Assembly (NCBI GenBank): GCA_030062745.1
Contig: CP099842.1
Coordinates: forward strand, 4,193,322 to 4,257,321
Length of the DNA stretch: 64,000 nucleotides
From: Capitulum mitella
Taxonomy: Eukaryota > Arthropoda > Thecostraca > Pollicipedomorpha > Pollicipedidae
Reading direction: 5' to 3'
Made by a program: the position numbers and the translations under genes. The notes below the pieces were generated by a model. The model made no database searches, was not told the origin of the DNA, and worked only from the letters and a program-made list of their open reading frames with translations. Of the stretch, positions 23,891 through 35,062 are shown piece after piece; position 1 is the first letter of the stretch, and each line of letters starts with the position of its first letter.

Positions 23891-24107
23891 ACTCACAAGC
23901 TGTGGGCATTTTTTACAAATTTTTTCAGTTTCCGACATTTTTCTCTTCTATTCAGTCTTTTCGGTTTCATTATTTCAGTAGAAATAGTAAATAAAAACAT
24001 GTAAACATAATATCCGGTATCCGGCCGGATATTCAGCACCCGATCCGGCATATCCGGTATCCGGCCGGATCACAAAAATCCCGATCCGGTGCATCCCTAG
24101 GCTGAAC

Positions 24108-24879
24108 CATAGGTTGGAGCCAACACTTTTGGGTTTTGAAACCCCACCTAGCCCCGCAACTCAAATCTGAAAGCCCGTCCCGCCCTGCAAACCAAACCTG
24201 GAAGCATGCGCCTCCCCACGGGTGAGTTTCCAGAGAAACAGCCGACAGAGCCCGCAGTTAAAAACTACATAACTCTGAGCCCAAAATAACAGCTATGTTT
24301 CATTCAGATTGATATCAGAAAACTTTATTGCATTGTTGAGACCATAAACAAGGTCAGACCGCCAATTTTCAACAAAACGCCGCATTCAGCTTGCATGTCT
24401 GACTTCTAAAAGCCCACAAAAGCCCACAGAATCATCCACTCTGGCCTGGAAAGCCCACGAAATCTCGGCTGGCTTTGCACTTGTGGGCATGCAGGCTCAA
24501 AAGTACCAACTGTATCAGATATATCAACGTAAACAACGAAAGCCGCATAAGCGGAACATTTCTGGGCACGCGGCAAACCTTATATTCACAAAACTCATTA
24601 AAGACGCTTACGAGCGATGCAAGCGAAAAAGGACTATTCGGGTATTGGGTTGAACAGATATAAAATGCCCGGATATGCATAGATAGTCCCCACTTGGCCG
24701 AGTTCGATAAGTGCCGATACCTAGGGGCGGTTTCAGAGCGGTATACGGAAGTGAAACATGGTTAAACTTGTAAACGCACCGACATTTTGTATGTATGTTT
24801 CGTTTCTTCAGATCACTTTTATAGCGAAAGAAATCATTTTTAGAACCTAACTTGCTGACTTTAGACCCGCGCAGTGGAA
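24108..24879. other. Spacer with a repeat shared with 27290-27425
   Basis: The aaaagcccacaaaagcccac to gtgggcatgcaggctca segment (about 24405-24500) is a diverged copy of the one at about 27320-27420, which reads aaaagcccacgg to gtgggcatgcatgctca. No gene is recognised. Confidence 0.45.
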
Positions 24880-25955
24880 GGGGGTTTCGCGCTAAAGCGC
24901 ACTGGAAGGGGGCACAAAAGTGCCCCACCCTCCGATCTCGCGAACGGAAAGAGTTGGAGACGTGGAATTTTCTTTGCCTGTACTGGCCATTCCGTACAAC
25001 TTTTCGAACGAAACGGGAAAAGGGTGTTTGCTTGAGCCTTAAAACGTGGAATACGACAACGTCCCTTCATTTGACGTCTTGAGTGAGGATTTTGGGCCGA
25101 GATCATGCCAGCTCATTGGCCTATGGCGCCATTTGCTGATCTTTTGCAGACCAGAGTTCGAGCAAAACAGCATAGTTTGAGTGTAAATAAGGGCGCTACA
25201 CACATCTTTTGGCGTATTTTCAGTGAAGGTAGCCAACATCGGTACATCTGGCCGCTTCCAACGTGTATATTGATATATGTATTTATATGTATATAGGTAT
25301 ATACATGTATCAATGTGCCAAACGTGTTTTTCGTAGGGTCTTTGAATGCATATTTCATAAAAATCGACGTATTGCAAAGCAAAACTGGACCGGGTCACAA
25401 AATAGTTACTCTTGACCTTTCATTACCTTGACCTGCGCTGACCCTTGTATAAATAAGCGTATCGATGTGCGCACACGCGTTTTTATTAGGGTCTTTGAAT
25501 ACATAGTTCATACAAACCGACATGTTGCAAAGCAAATCTGGATCAGGTCACGAGCTGACCTTGACCTTGACCTTTGATAACCTTGACCATTATTGATCCT
25601 GGCTTTGGTCTTGGTACATCCGTCATTTATGGCCGGATGACGTTGGCAGATTGTGTTCAAGTGGCAATCTTAGGTGGAACGCTAGTCCTTTCACGAAGTT
25701 CCCATTTGTTAGCGACAACCGTTACTTTCGTTATGTTTGATTGACTTCAAATGCTTGAAACTTCAAAAATTTCCGACCGATTTCCGAGTGTTCTGCGTCA
25801 ATCCACAAGTTATTCAGTTGTCATAATTGTCGCAAAGTAGCAGCAGACAGCTCCGATCCGTTTGTGCCCCCACCTGTTTTTCTTGAAAATCTCGAGATTT
25901 TCAAGAAAAACAGGTGGGGGGTCACAAAAAGACCTTTTTCCAGTGCGCGTGTTAA
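24880..25955 (+). repeat. AGGTCA-rich interspersed repeat, copy 2 (inverted)
   Basis: This is the reverse-orientation partner of 22740-23890. Its ends resemble each other as inverted repeats: gcgcactggaagggggcaca on the left, and the inverse of tttttccagtgcgcg on the right. That suggests a transposon. Inside are AT-rich tatatgtat words at about 25266-25312 and three abutting TGACCT half-sites at 25556-25573. Near its right end lies a perfect 54-bp palindrome (25867-25920). No coding capacity is seen. Confidence 0.6.
25867..25920. repeat. Perfect 54-bp palindrome
   Basis: The left arm ccccacctgtttttcttgaa and onwards is exactly complementary to the right arm, with no loop. The centre is ctcgag. 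Copy 1 of the host repeat has only one arm-like sequence here, so the palindrome appears to have arisen by inverted duplication of an element end. Confidence 0.9.
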
Positions 25956-26154
25956 GTACACGATTAAGAAATTAAGTGTGAGTCGCGTGAAACTGTCGTT
26001 CTGTTTTCGGCCATTCAGCGGCGAGTTCATAGTGGACCTGCGTCTGGCAAGAACCCAGCAATGCCATGGCAGTGTGTTAAAGATTCAACTAAATTTACAG
26101 CAGAGTTGTACGGCCGGGCGGAAAACGTTGGGCGCATGATTAATTTAAGTTTAA

Positions 26155-26777
26155 GGCTGGCCGTCCACTTGCACTATTCGGCGCGTAGCCGAATGACCGA
26201 ATGACGGAATTTAACATTGGGTCAAGGGGAAATGTTCGTCAGCTGACGCCGAACTCCCGAATACGCCAGTCGGCGCGTTCAACTTTTCGGCGCCGAACCG
26301 AAAAGTAGAAAAAGCTCAACTTTTCGGCCGTTCGGCGGCAAACAGCTGTTGAGACGCAGGCGTGTTTGATGGAAGTCGACTCACAGAGAACAATGAAGTA
26401 AGTACTTCCGTCCAAATTGTGGTGATATTGAAGGATATATTAGAACTTGTGGCAGTACTAAATTAAAGGATGCCGTAGTCAACTGGACAACTTTTTGTCG
26501 CAGGTATGATCGTTGGAATTACTTAACTGTGCTATAAGAACAGTCCAGATATGCATATGAATGTGGCAGAATTAATTTCCATTATGATTGTTATTAATGC
26601 ATTACTAATCCATCAAAAGAAAAGAAGTGTTTGTTTTGCTGTTTTGCATTATGAAAGTCATGGGAAATTCTTTCGGCGAGTCAAAAGCACCAGTGGACGG
26701 CGTCCCAGAATTCGGTGCGTAATTTCCGCCATTCGGTCATTCGGTTACGCGCCGAATAGTGCAAGTGGACGGCCAGC
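26155..26777. mobile_element. PIF/Harbinger-like MITE with 55-bp inverted ends
   Basis: Ends beginning GGCTGGCCGTCCACTTGCAC are inverted repeats of about 55 bp with only two mismatches. They are flanked on both sides by TAA (26152-26154 and 26778-26780). A 3-bp TAA target duplication fits PIF/Harbinger (TWA). The interior is rich in ttcggcgccgaa words and has no transposase. The closeness of the ends suggests a recent insertion. Confidence 0.75.
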
Positions 26778-26780
26778 CTA

Positions 26781-28858
26781 AGACAGTGGTCTTCAGTCCT
26801 ATTCCGTCAGGATCCAAATCTCTAAAATCAACCAGCGACCCAAATGTTCGTGCTTCATCGGAGGAACAACAACAAAATAAAAATTTCGGATCCGACTGAC
26901 TTTTGCCATCACATGCACTGCCGTACCCTACTGGTGCGTTGCCAGGAAAAAGGATAGTGGGTGTGCAGACAAACAGGGACAAAAAAATGAGCAGACGACA
27001 GGCAACAAATTTTCTCAAGTGCAATTTACTTTGGAAAACGTACCCTCACTGTAAAGCTGCCACCCGCAAGCCCACCCATCTCCAACGGTATTTTCACACA
27101 AAAAAAACAAAAACAAACGGAAGTCCACAGTTGAAACTACAAAGTTAAATTTTTATGCCAAAACAACCTTCACAAATATTTCAGACTGACTGGGGAGGTT
27201 GTAATGATCTGCGGAGACCAGAATCATTAGCAAAACTAGCAAATTTGAACGCATTTTTGTGTAACTTCGATAACACTGTATGCAATATGGTACTTTATTT
27301 TTATATCTGGCGTCTGAAAACCCACCAAAAGCCCACGGAACCACACGAACTGGCCAGCAAACCCAGCCAAAAGCCCGGCGGGCTTTTTCCGGCCACGTCT
27401 TGTGGGCATGCATGCTCAGAAGTGCAGCCCTGCTCCCTTTCCCTTTCGTGAAACTTACGCTCCATTTCCTGAATGCCGTCTCCTGTAAGACAAAGCATCA
27501 CTGGAACTGTCGTGTTTATTTGCCGGTCTCCACACGGTCCTCACTGGCTTGTACCCGCCCCGTACGCCTTAAGCAAATGGTGCCGGTCACCCGCACTATA
27601 GCAGTTGCGGGCGGCCGGCGCCATGTTTTTACGGTGCACGGCGCAAGGGGCTCGTGAGAGCTTGACGCTGATCCTGCGAAAACTTGCAATACCACCTGCA
27701 TCGGACAGCAACGGGGGCAAGGGAACTCCCTTTCAGTTGGGGCGCCGAGAAGCATTTCGGGCCAATTCTTCGCAGTCAACGCCCACAGGGCCAATGTTAA
27801 ATTTCAAAAAAGTTGGGGGGGCCGAGGCCCCCCTGGCCCCATGGCTTCTGCGCCTCTGGACAGCAGTTATGGGGTACCAGTCCATGTTTTTCTGTACAAA
27901 CATCATTATGGCACCATTACTCTAAACATGTATTTTTGTACAACCAAATCCATTTTATGGGTTAACGGAGCGTTCCAGAAACATCCTACGTAGGATTATT
28001 GCGACATATAAATTATGCATTGCATCGCTTCATCCTTATGCCTACTATGATTGCGCTTGTTAACACGTCTCCCCACCAATGAAGTAGAGTGACCTTCCGC
28101 CATGCACATGGATGGGCGCCATTGCCTACCTATTGCATTGTAACGAACGCCAAACATCCGAACATATCACGGTTACCACGCAATAGCTTACTACTGCCAC
28201 CAATCCCGTAAATTCAGTCGAGTTCGTCGTGCGTTTTACACAAACTGTCGACAAGCTGTCGGACAAGGATACCTATCATTTGAATGTAACATGCGGAATT
28301 TACTTACGCTTCCTGACTGTCGTCGATCCTTCATGTGACAGTGCTTAATGGCAGCTTCAGTCGCTTGCAACGCTGGAACGCGACTGGTGACGCCTATTTG
28401 CACGTGCGCAGAAGCTCAGTACTCGCAGTATCCTGCTGAGCGTCCCTCCGTTCGCTCCCTCTACATCCAAAACAGGGGCTATGTTACCTCATTTTATTTA
28501 GGAATACCCATACATAAAATGTAAGAGCCGCATGGCAAATTCGAGAGGCTATTCAAACGAGTCCGGCCAACCACGCAAGTGTTGGACGACACTGGTACCG
28601 CTTTCAGACGAATCTTGGTAGCGTCATTTTGTTCTTCTTACACCTATGGGTGTAAATATTTTTTTACGGTGAACGCGTATGTTTTCCGACAGCTAAGCTT
28701 TTGTTTGGGGAAATGAAGGTTTGACCGCCATAACGAGTTTTTTGTAGTTCCGTGCAACATTGGTTGCACCGTCGTTCCTTGTGGTGCCACTGTCACGGGT
28801 AATGACCCTGAATGGTAAAGTGATGCCAACTCGCAGATTACTTGTCCTTTTGGTTCCT
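26781..28858. other. Spacer, no gene recognised
   Basis: Contains the second copy of the aaaagcccac repeat (about 27320-27420) and a G/C-run region near 27818-27840 (ggggggccgaggcccccc) that looks like the worn end of a MITE. Frames in 27500-27930 are open on both strands but have no recognised domain. Confidence 0.35.
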
Positions 28859-28862
28859 TTAA

Positions 28863-30074
28863 CCCTATTCCCGGCAGGGAGGGGGCGGAATCCGCCCCCC
28901 TCGGGTTTTTTGCTTGCCAATTCCAGGCTTTTTAACGCAGCTTCACGAAACTTGGTGACTTTTCCTAGCTATTCCTTCTACGCGCCGTGACAAAATTTCG
29001 GAATTCTATTTTGCTCAGGGGCGGAGCCAGGCAACGTTTTTGGGAGGCACCTCAGGTCATTTTTGGCCATGTTGAGGGTAAAAGGAAAATGTCTGCCAAA
29101 AACAGAGTTTTTAAGATAGAACTTAAAACTTTATATCAATGTATAGCTAAATAGTTGGGCAATGTGCATACGTAATTTTGTTTATCTGAGGTCACTTTAC
29201 AAGGTCAGGTCAAGGTCAAAAGTCAAAATTTGTTTTTTCGCAATAATTTCGGCGCCGTTTTTTCAAATGCCAAACCCGGAATATATATGACGTAGAAAGA
29301 TGCCCTCTACTTGTGTACCAAGTTTCAGCTTGATATCAGGTCGGGTCACGGAGCTATGACCTAAAATGTCAGTGCGCATACCCTATATTGCAAAAGCCAA
29401 AAAATGAATTTTTTGGAATAGAGTGAATTCAATCAATTAAAAACGTTTACAGATAATATTGAATGCGCACGACATCATTCCAGGTGACCCCAGGTCACTG
29501 GAGGTCATTTAAGGTCAAAGGTCACAAGTTGATCTGAAGAACGTGTGACCATGACAATTCCCCCTTTTTCATGTCCCTGGCACCGCCTATGCTAACATTA
29601 TACAAACATTGTAATGCGATTTGTACTTCTTTAGCATAACATGACTAGCAGAAGCTAAAAAAGTGTTTTGGCCTCTTTTGTTCATTCCGTTATTAGAAAA
29701 CTAATCCCCCTATTTTTAAAACCCTGTGAACGCCCATGAATTTTCTCAAGATTTCAAATTTGCATACCCATGGTAAAAGCCCTATCCATAATCTCTCGAT
29801 TCATGCCAGTTTCATCGAAATCGGTTCATAAACAACGGAGTTATAAGAAGTCCAAAAGTATCCCCCATTTTGACATTTTTGCCCCCCTGTATCCACAGAT
29901 TTCAAAATTTTGAAAATTTGTTTTTATAAAAATGTAGTTCACGTCACGGCAAATCGATTGCCGTTTGTTGCGATGAAATCGGATAAGTAGTTCTCGAGAT
30001 CTCAGAGGGGGGGGCCGAATCGGCCCCCCCCCTGCCGGGAATCGGGCATACCGTCTAGCCCTCCGGGAATAGGG
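28863..30074 (+). mobile_element. piggyBac-like MITE, copy 1 (full length, 1.21 kb)
   Basis: TTAA (28859-28862) is followed by CCCTATTCCCGGCAGG. The right end reads CCGGGAATAGGG and is followed by TTAA (30075-30078). The TTAA target duplication and CCCT/AGGG tips are the piggyBac signature. The right end holds a double terminus, a cctgccgggaat segment about 40 bp inside the outer ccgggaataggg. Subterminal G/C runs flank both ends. There is no transposase. A CAGGGGCGGAGCCAGG / CCTGGCACCGCCTATG pair at 29016 and 29591 suggests an older hAT-type element inside. Several AGGTCA sites are present, including a perfect DR1 at 29512-29524. Confidence 0.88.
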
Positions 30075-30078
30075 TTAA

Positions 30079-30545
30079 TAGATGCCTGATCCATTTTAAG
30101 CAAACGACGTAAAAGACAGAACGCATATCCCCGTATTTTCGGGCATTTTGGTGTATTAGTATTCGATGACATACAAAATACGTATACGTTATTACTGAAG
30201 ACATTTCTTATTCTGAGGCCGTCGCACAAGCGCTAGCATGTAGGTGTCCATGCATAGTCCTGCCTCGGATGGCATCATTTTTGGATATCAGTGTAGTAAC
30301 CATTTAGTACCAGATTCTACAGCAGAAAGGGAAAACACCAAACAAAGCGTATGCTTTTTCTTGCAGTATCCAGCCGCGGCAGCATAGACTTTTCGGATAT
30401 ATATTGGAGCTTACATCCGGCAATTTGGGGTATAGTCCCCCCCAATCAGATGGCTGGAGGGGACGCAACTCCCCCGTTCCCCCTTTGGCGGAGCCCATGC
30501 TAACGACATGCGATGGGTACCTGAAATTGCAACCAGTCTCACAGG
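30079..30545. other. Spacer before unit B
   Basis: No gene is recognised. A segment around 30425-30500 with runs of C and tggcggagcccatg looks like a MITE end but has no partner. Confidence 0.35.
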
Positions 30546-31127
30546 GAAAAAACATCACTTTTTTGGAGCGTTCCATGACAAACTACGGCTAAAATCCCTT
30601 GTATTGGATTTCATAGTTGAAGAAATCGTATCCCGAATGGAAAACAGCCATTTGATTTCCAAAAAAATAGGGGGGACAAATTTCCACTTCTGGAAAACTG
30701 CGGGGGACTTGTTCTCCGCAAACCCCGCAGAACTTACACCCAGTTAGAACCAATTTTGATTCTGTCCTTTACTTCGTTCTGTGTAGTCTTAAAATACGAC
30801 TGACAATCCAATCCAATCCAATACGTACCTCTGGCTCTGATAATTCCCTCGCGTCATCGTGTGTAATCCTCTTCGCGACCGCCGTTTCATCGAAACTGCT
30901 GTACCGTGTATCGAGGAGACGTCTAGCTAATGTTGCTCAGCTGTGACGGCGAGCTTCTTCGACAAAAAGCCGGTACAGCCTAAGCGAATATTACAGCCGT
31001 AGAAACAGTGCTGAGGTGTATTGGTGGTGTGTTTGTCCGAAAGAGATCGAGTTTTTTTCGAAAAACTCCGTCAGTGCTCTTCCGCATTTAAACGGCCTGG
31101 AGCAGAAATTCTTGGAAGGTACAGTTT
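30546..31127. other. Unit B leader, non-coding
   Basis: Homologous to 1527-2167. No gene is recognised. Confidence 0.45.
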
Positions 31128-32096
31128 TGTTTCGTTTCGTTTATTTAGTGTCCATTCATGTAAGCACAGTTCGTTCAGGGTACCACGTCGTACAAAAGCA
31201 CAATAAAACGCCGCTAAAACTCCATGGGCAAAAAGACTCGTGTGGACTGGACAAGGAACACATTAAAACGGAATAAAACGTAGACAAGTCACAGTTGATT
31301 CGCAGCCTAGGTCCTCCGCTGGCGGAGTGAGGCCCTAAACTCGCAAACGCTGGAAGCGCCCAGTGCCTCACTGGGCAGACTGTTCCTCTCCTACGCTGCC
31401 TGGTACACAAAGCACCTCTGGGGCAAACCGCACTCGCGGCAGGTGGAGCCGTTCCGTGCTCGTCAGGCGGGTATCACGCACAGCTAGGTCACGGGGACGA
31501 GTAAACATGGTCTGAGCGGCCGCCCAGGCGTTGACATCATGAACAGCGCGGTACGCCTTCATGCAGTCACGCTCTACGACAATGTCGGCGGTCCCTGGCC
31601 AGTGATGCGGATTTAGGGCCGGTGCGATATGATCGTGGCGTCGTACACCAGTGACTACCCGAGCCGCAAAGTTAATGGGTTTTTGGATACGATTTACTTT
31701 ATTGAGAGTCGCTTCAGACAGCTGTTGTGTCACCCTAGACTGGCAAGTAATAGACGATTTGAGAGAAAACAAGAAGGCAAAACTGAATGACCACGACGAG
31801 GGCTTTGATAGTAAAGTCACGGCGAAATTTATTGAAGGAAATGAGGATGCCGTAGTACCAGCTGACAACTGTGAAGACCTGGCGATCTCAGACCAGCGAC
31901 TGGTGCATATTCACTGCCAACATTTTGATGGTGACCGAGGACTGAAATGAACTGCCAGAAAAACTGAATTGAAAGTTAGGCGCCTCTTGCAATGGCTTTT
32001 TGGGAGCAAGTAGAATAAAATCAGTTTTTGATAGGATGATCTTCAGCGAGATGTTTTTGAGCCGGTTGGGCACCAGTGCCGTAGACTACACTGATC

Positions 32097-32267
32097 CAGG
32101 GGCGTCGATTTCTGTAAATGATTGGTGGGGGACTGAGCTGAGGGCCCTACAACTTAGCCTTGCCCCGGATGTGGGTTTCTCAACTTTATCTTTCTCCACT
32201 TTATCTTGACCAATGGAAATTTATAGGTTCTTTTATTACTATTTATCGAAATTGCATGTATCCCCAC

Positions 32268-32310
<43 letters not shown>

Positions 32311-32551
32311 GAGAGAGAGAGAGAGAGAGAGGGAGGGAGGGAAAGAGAGAGAGAGAGAGAGATATCGTTTCAGACTTTGTTATTACTTCCTGCCTATTCT
32401 CTTATCTAATGCGGGAGCTGTTTTCGTTATTATTACTCATTTCCCTTCAGACCGGCAGAACATATATGGCGCCCAAACCAACATTGGTTGGGTCTCAATC
32501 AAAATTGGGTGGGCCAGGGCACTCTCAAAAGTATACAAATCGACATTCCTG
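32097..32551. mobile_element. hAT-type MITE inside the unit B LINE
   Basis: Same insertion as 3145-3547 in unit A: CAGGGGCGTCGATTTCTGTA at the left, TCGACATTCCTG at the right. The left flank keeps cactgatc but the right flank has drifted to ttcttatc. The interior contains an expanded TA run and GA run (32272-32362) that unit A lacks. Confidence 0.78.
32272..32362. repeat. (TA)n(GA)n compound microsatellite
   Basis: About 36 bp of TA is followed by runs of GA interrupted by ggga. It lies inside the MITE and is absent from the same MITE in unit A, so it expanded after the duplication or collapsed in A. Confidence 0.9.
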
Positions 32552-33180
32552 TTCTTATCGAATTTTGAACTGGAGTAAACTGCCACTGTCAGGCGGCGAG
32601 CTGTCGAGGAGCTGCGTGCCATCCATATAGCACAGCCAGACGACTGCGGGAAATAAGGAAGTATGGGAGGTCCGCTACGACGATGCTGAAGAGTATGGGT
32701 CCAGTAATAGATCCCTTTGGGACAGAAGCGCTGGAACCCCTCCTGAGTTGGGGGAAGAAGCATTTTGGGTCGATGCATTCCAGTCGACGTCCATAACGCC
32801 AATTTTAAATAAAAAAATGGTGGGCAGGTGCCCCGCTCCCTTCCCCCCTTCCCGCGTTCTTGCTGTCGGACGCCAAAATCCACGGGACGGACTCCGGAAC
32901 CACACCGAGGCATCAACCCATGGCCGCCGAGGTAACTATGGAACCAGTACGGTGGAATACCATACCATGCCAGTTTCCGCAGGAGCCTTGCCGAAATTAT
33001 CGTCATCAACGCAAGCAGGCTGTTGTCGATTTTGCCGACTGCCCGTGAGACAGCGACGAGCACGACGTTGTTCGCAGAATGGCCGCGACGGTACTCAAAC
33101 TGGCAGTCGCCGAGCAAATTGGTCAGTTCTGGTCAGCGCGCGAGTGCACATGAGATGGAGTGCGGATGGAGCAGAGTAAA

Positions 33181-34089
33181 CAATTAGCATGGAGCAATAC
33201 ATCGGTGTAGCATTGGGGCAAATTTTGCTATAGAAAAATAAAATCATCGACCCCTAAAATGTGTCATTGATAACGTATGAGCAGTACTTTATTTCAGAAG
33301 CAAGGAAACGCATGAGCAGTTCATAGTACTGACATGGAATTTCGTATCAATAATTGATTTGGTATAGAAAACTCCAAAGGAGTCATGGCTGGCAATCCGG
33401 GAGCGATGGTCCGGACCCCCCCCCCCCCGATATTTAGGGCTTTGAAGATTAGGCATATGGCAATGACTGGAAAGAAACTGTCTGAAACTCTATGTAGACC
33501 CCCCTCCCAATAATCTTTGGAAATCTCCAGTCATGAAGCGTATACAAAGTTAGGCTCCTGGAGGAATACAAAAAAGAAACAAACGGGTACAAACTTTATT
33601 TGATGACTTGGCCATTTTTGGTGCGCCACATTTATCTTAAGCATGCCACTTATGCCTCTAATTTGACTTCAAAAAGGTGACTGGTATTTTGAAGTTTAGT
33701 CAAAGTAGGAAAACAGGTGACCATATCAGCTGGATTTGGCGGAAAATACGGCATATTTCATGGTTTCAGATCGAGAGAAACATCAGAAGCTTTCTTGTGA
33801 TGACTTCCATTTATTTTATTTCCTTTCCGCATCCTGATGAACGTGCTTACGGGTTCTGCCCGTTCTAGTGTTCTCTGCACAATACACCGCATGATGTACC
33901 ACTCTTAGTGGCTGCGGACCAGGTGAATTCGTTCGAGCTCACTGCCACACGTGGTGGTATGGGTATGAAAGTAGGTAGAGTGACCTCTGCTTTCAAGGAC
34001 ACTACTTTTTTATGAATGCGCCTAATGCATTCATATGATAACATAATGACTTTCAGCAGAACACACTTGAAAATTAGGGGTTTTCGGTG
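33181..34089. other. Unit B non-coding stretch
   Basis: Matches 4161-5187 of unit A. It includes TTTATTTTATT around 33811-33821, which reads AATAAA on the minus strand, about 1.2 kb beyond the transporter B stop. No gene is recognised. Confidence 0.4.
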
Positions 34090-35062
34090 GCGTTGGAACC
34101 GGGGCCCCGAACTTTTAACTTTTAAGCAGCACGTAACATTAACCCCATGGTGGTGCATGGAAAGAAACGAAATAAAAGTTGCGTCGCCCTGTTACCACCC
34201 CCTTCCCTCTTCCGCATCCATCTCCACAGAGTTTTCTCCATTACTGGCGGCTTTCGATGGTTTGCCATTGAATCTCTGCCAAAAGTATTTCTGTCCCAAA
34301 CGTGCGAATCTCCCGACTTTTAAGTCCGAAGCTTTTTCCAACACTGTCCTTTTCCGCCTGTTCGTTACGTGGCGATGTTTGGCAATTGGCCATACCGTAA
34401 CTGTGGTGCAACTGGAGCTGAAACCGTTAACCATCAGCAATGTGTGTTCAGTGCTGAACATAGCGCAGGGAAGATCGTTTTGCGTCACAAGTTGTGACAA
34501 ATGGACACATACGGTACAAATAAATGGCGGGGCAAATGTGTAAGGAAATTTGGATACGGAATACGTGTGAGAAGTGTTGTAATACCCACTTTGTCCAGAA
34601 TAAAAGGTCACACGACGCGGACCTCGAGGTACCTCTTTATGACCAACAATGTACGAGCTGAGTCGTTCAACGTAAAGGGTACTGTTGAAACCTGAACGAC
34701 AAAACCATTTCTAAAGTGATCGGAGATACCATCAATCACCTTTGCATAGACGGTAACGGACCTCAGACTACGCAGTGCCAGGGAGCAAGGGCGGATCAGA
34801 CCATGTGCGAAGGGGAGAAGGGACAAATCTTCATCCGCGTAACCTAACGTACTTCAAATGTGAATTTCTTTCTGGATTTAGGCCACTTTGTTTCGCCTGT
34901 TTGAACACATCAACGGATTTTTGTTTGAGAAATTAGGCTTCTCTTCCAAAAACGGGGGGAGGGTGGCAAGAGACATGTTGACCCCCTTTTCCGACGAAAA
35001 GGGCGTCCATGACCCCGGTGCCCACCCCCCCCCCCGGATCCGTCAGCGGCAGGAAGGAATGG
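34090..35062 (-). other. Conserved block downstream of transporter B
   Basis: Counterpart of 5188-6158 and 59957-60913. A plus-strand frame of 175 codons (34016-34543) is open here and parts of it align with frames in A and C. Indels change the frame between copies, so a protein is not supported. Confidence 0.5.

Larger units (their letters stand above)
21363..24099. mobile_element. hAT-like element 1 (TAGGGATGCACCGGAT termini), with nested insertions
   Basis: Left terminus TAGGGATGCACCGGAT and right terminus ATCCGGTGCATCCCTA form a clean inverted repeat. The flanks carry a perfect 8-bp target duplication, ggctgaac, at 21355-21362 and 24100-24107. Subterminal regions are packed with ccggccggat words in both orientations. 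The 2,737-bp interior contains a dead mariner transposase (about 21931-22700) and most of an AGGTCA-rich repeat (about 22740-23890). I see no hAT transposase. Orientation is opposite to the related element at 40836-43704. Confidence 0.85.
31128..33180 (-). pseudogene. Dead L2/CR1-like LINE, reverse transcriptase region (copy in unit B)
   Basis: Orthologous to the LINE of unit A. Read on the minus strand, FEYRRGHS and GIPPYWFHSYLG (fingers/palm) lie at 33100-32900. The thumb-type NISLKIILSKTDFILLAPK lies near 32060-32000. A longer open C-terminal part at 31868-31371 reads NKVNRIQKPINFAARVVTG, then HLPRVRFAPEVL, matching the conserved tail of L2/CR1-type proteins. The catalytic palm has decayed, frames are broken, and a MITE interrupts the gene. 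Confidence 0.75.
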
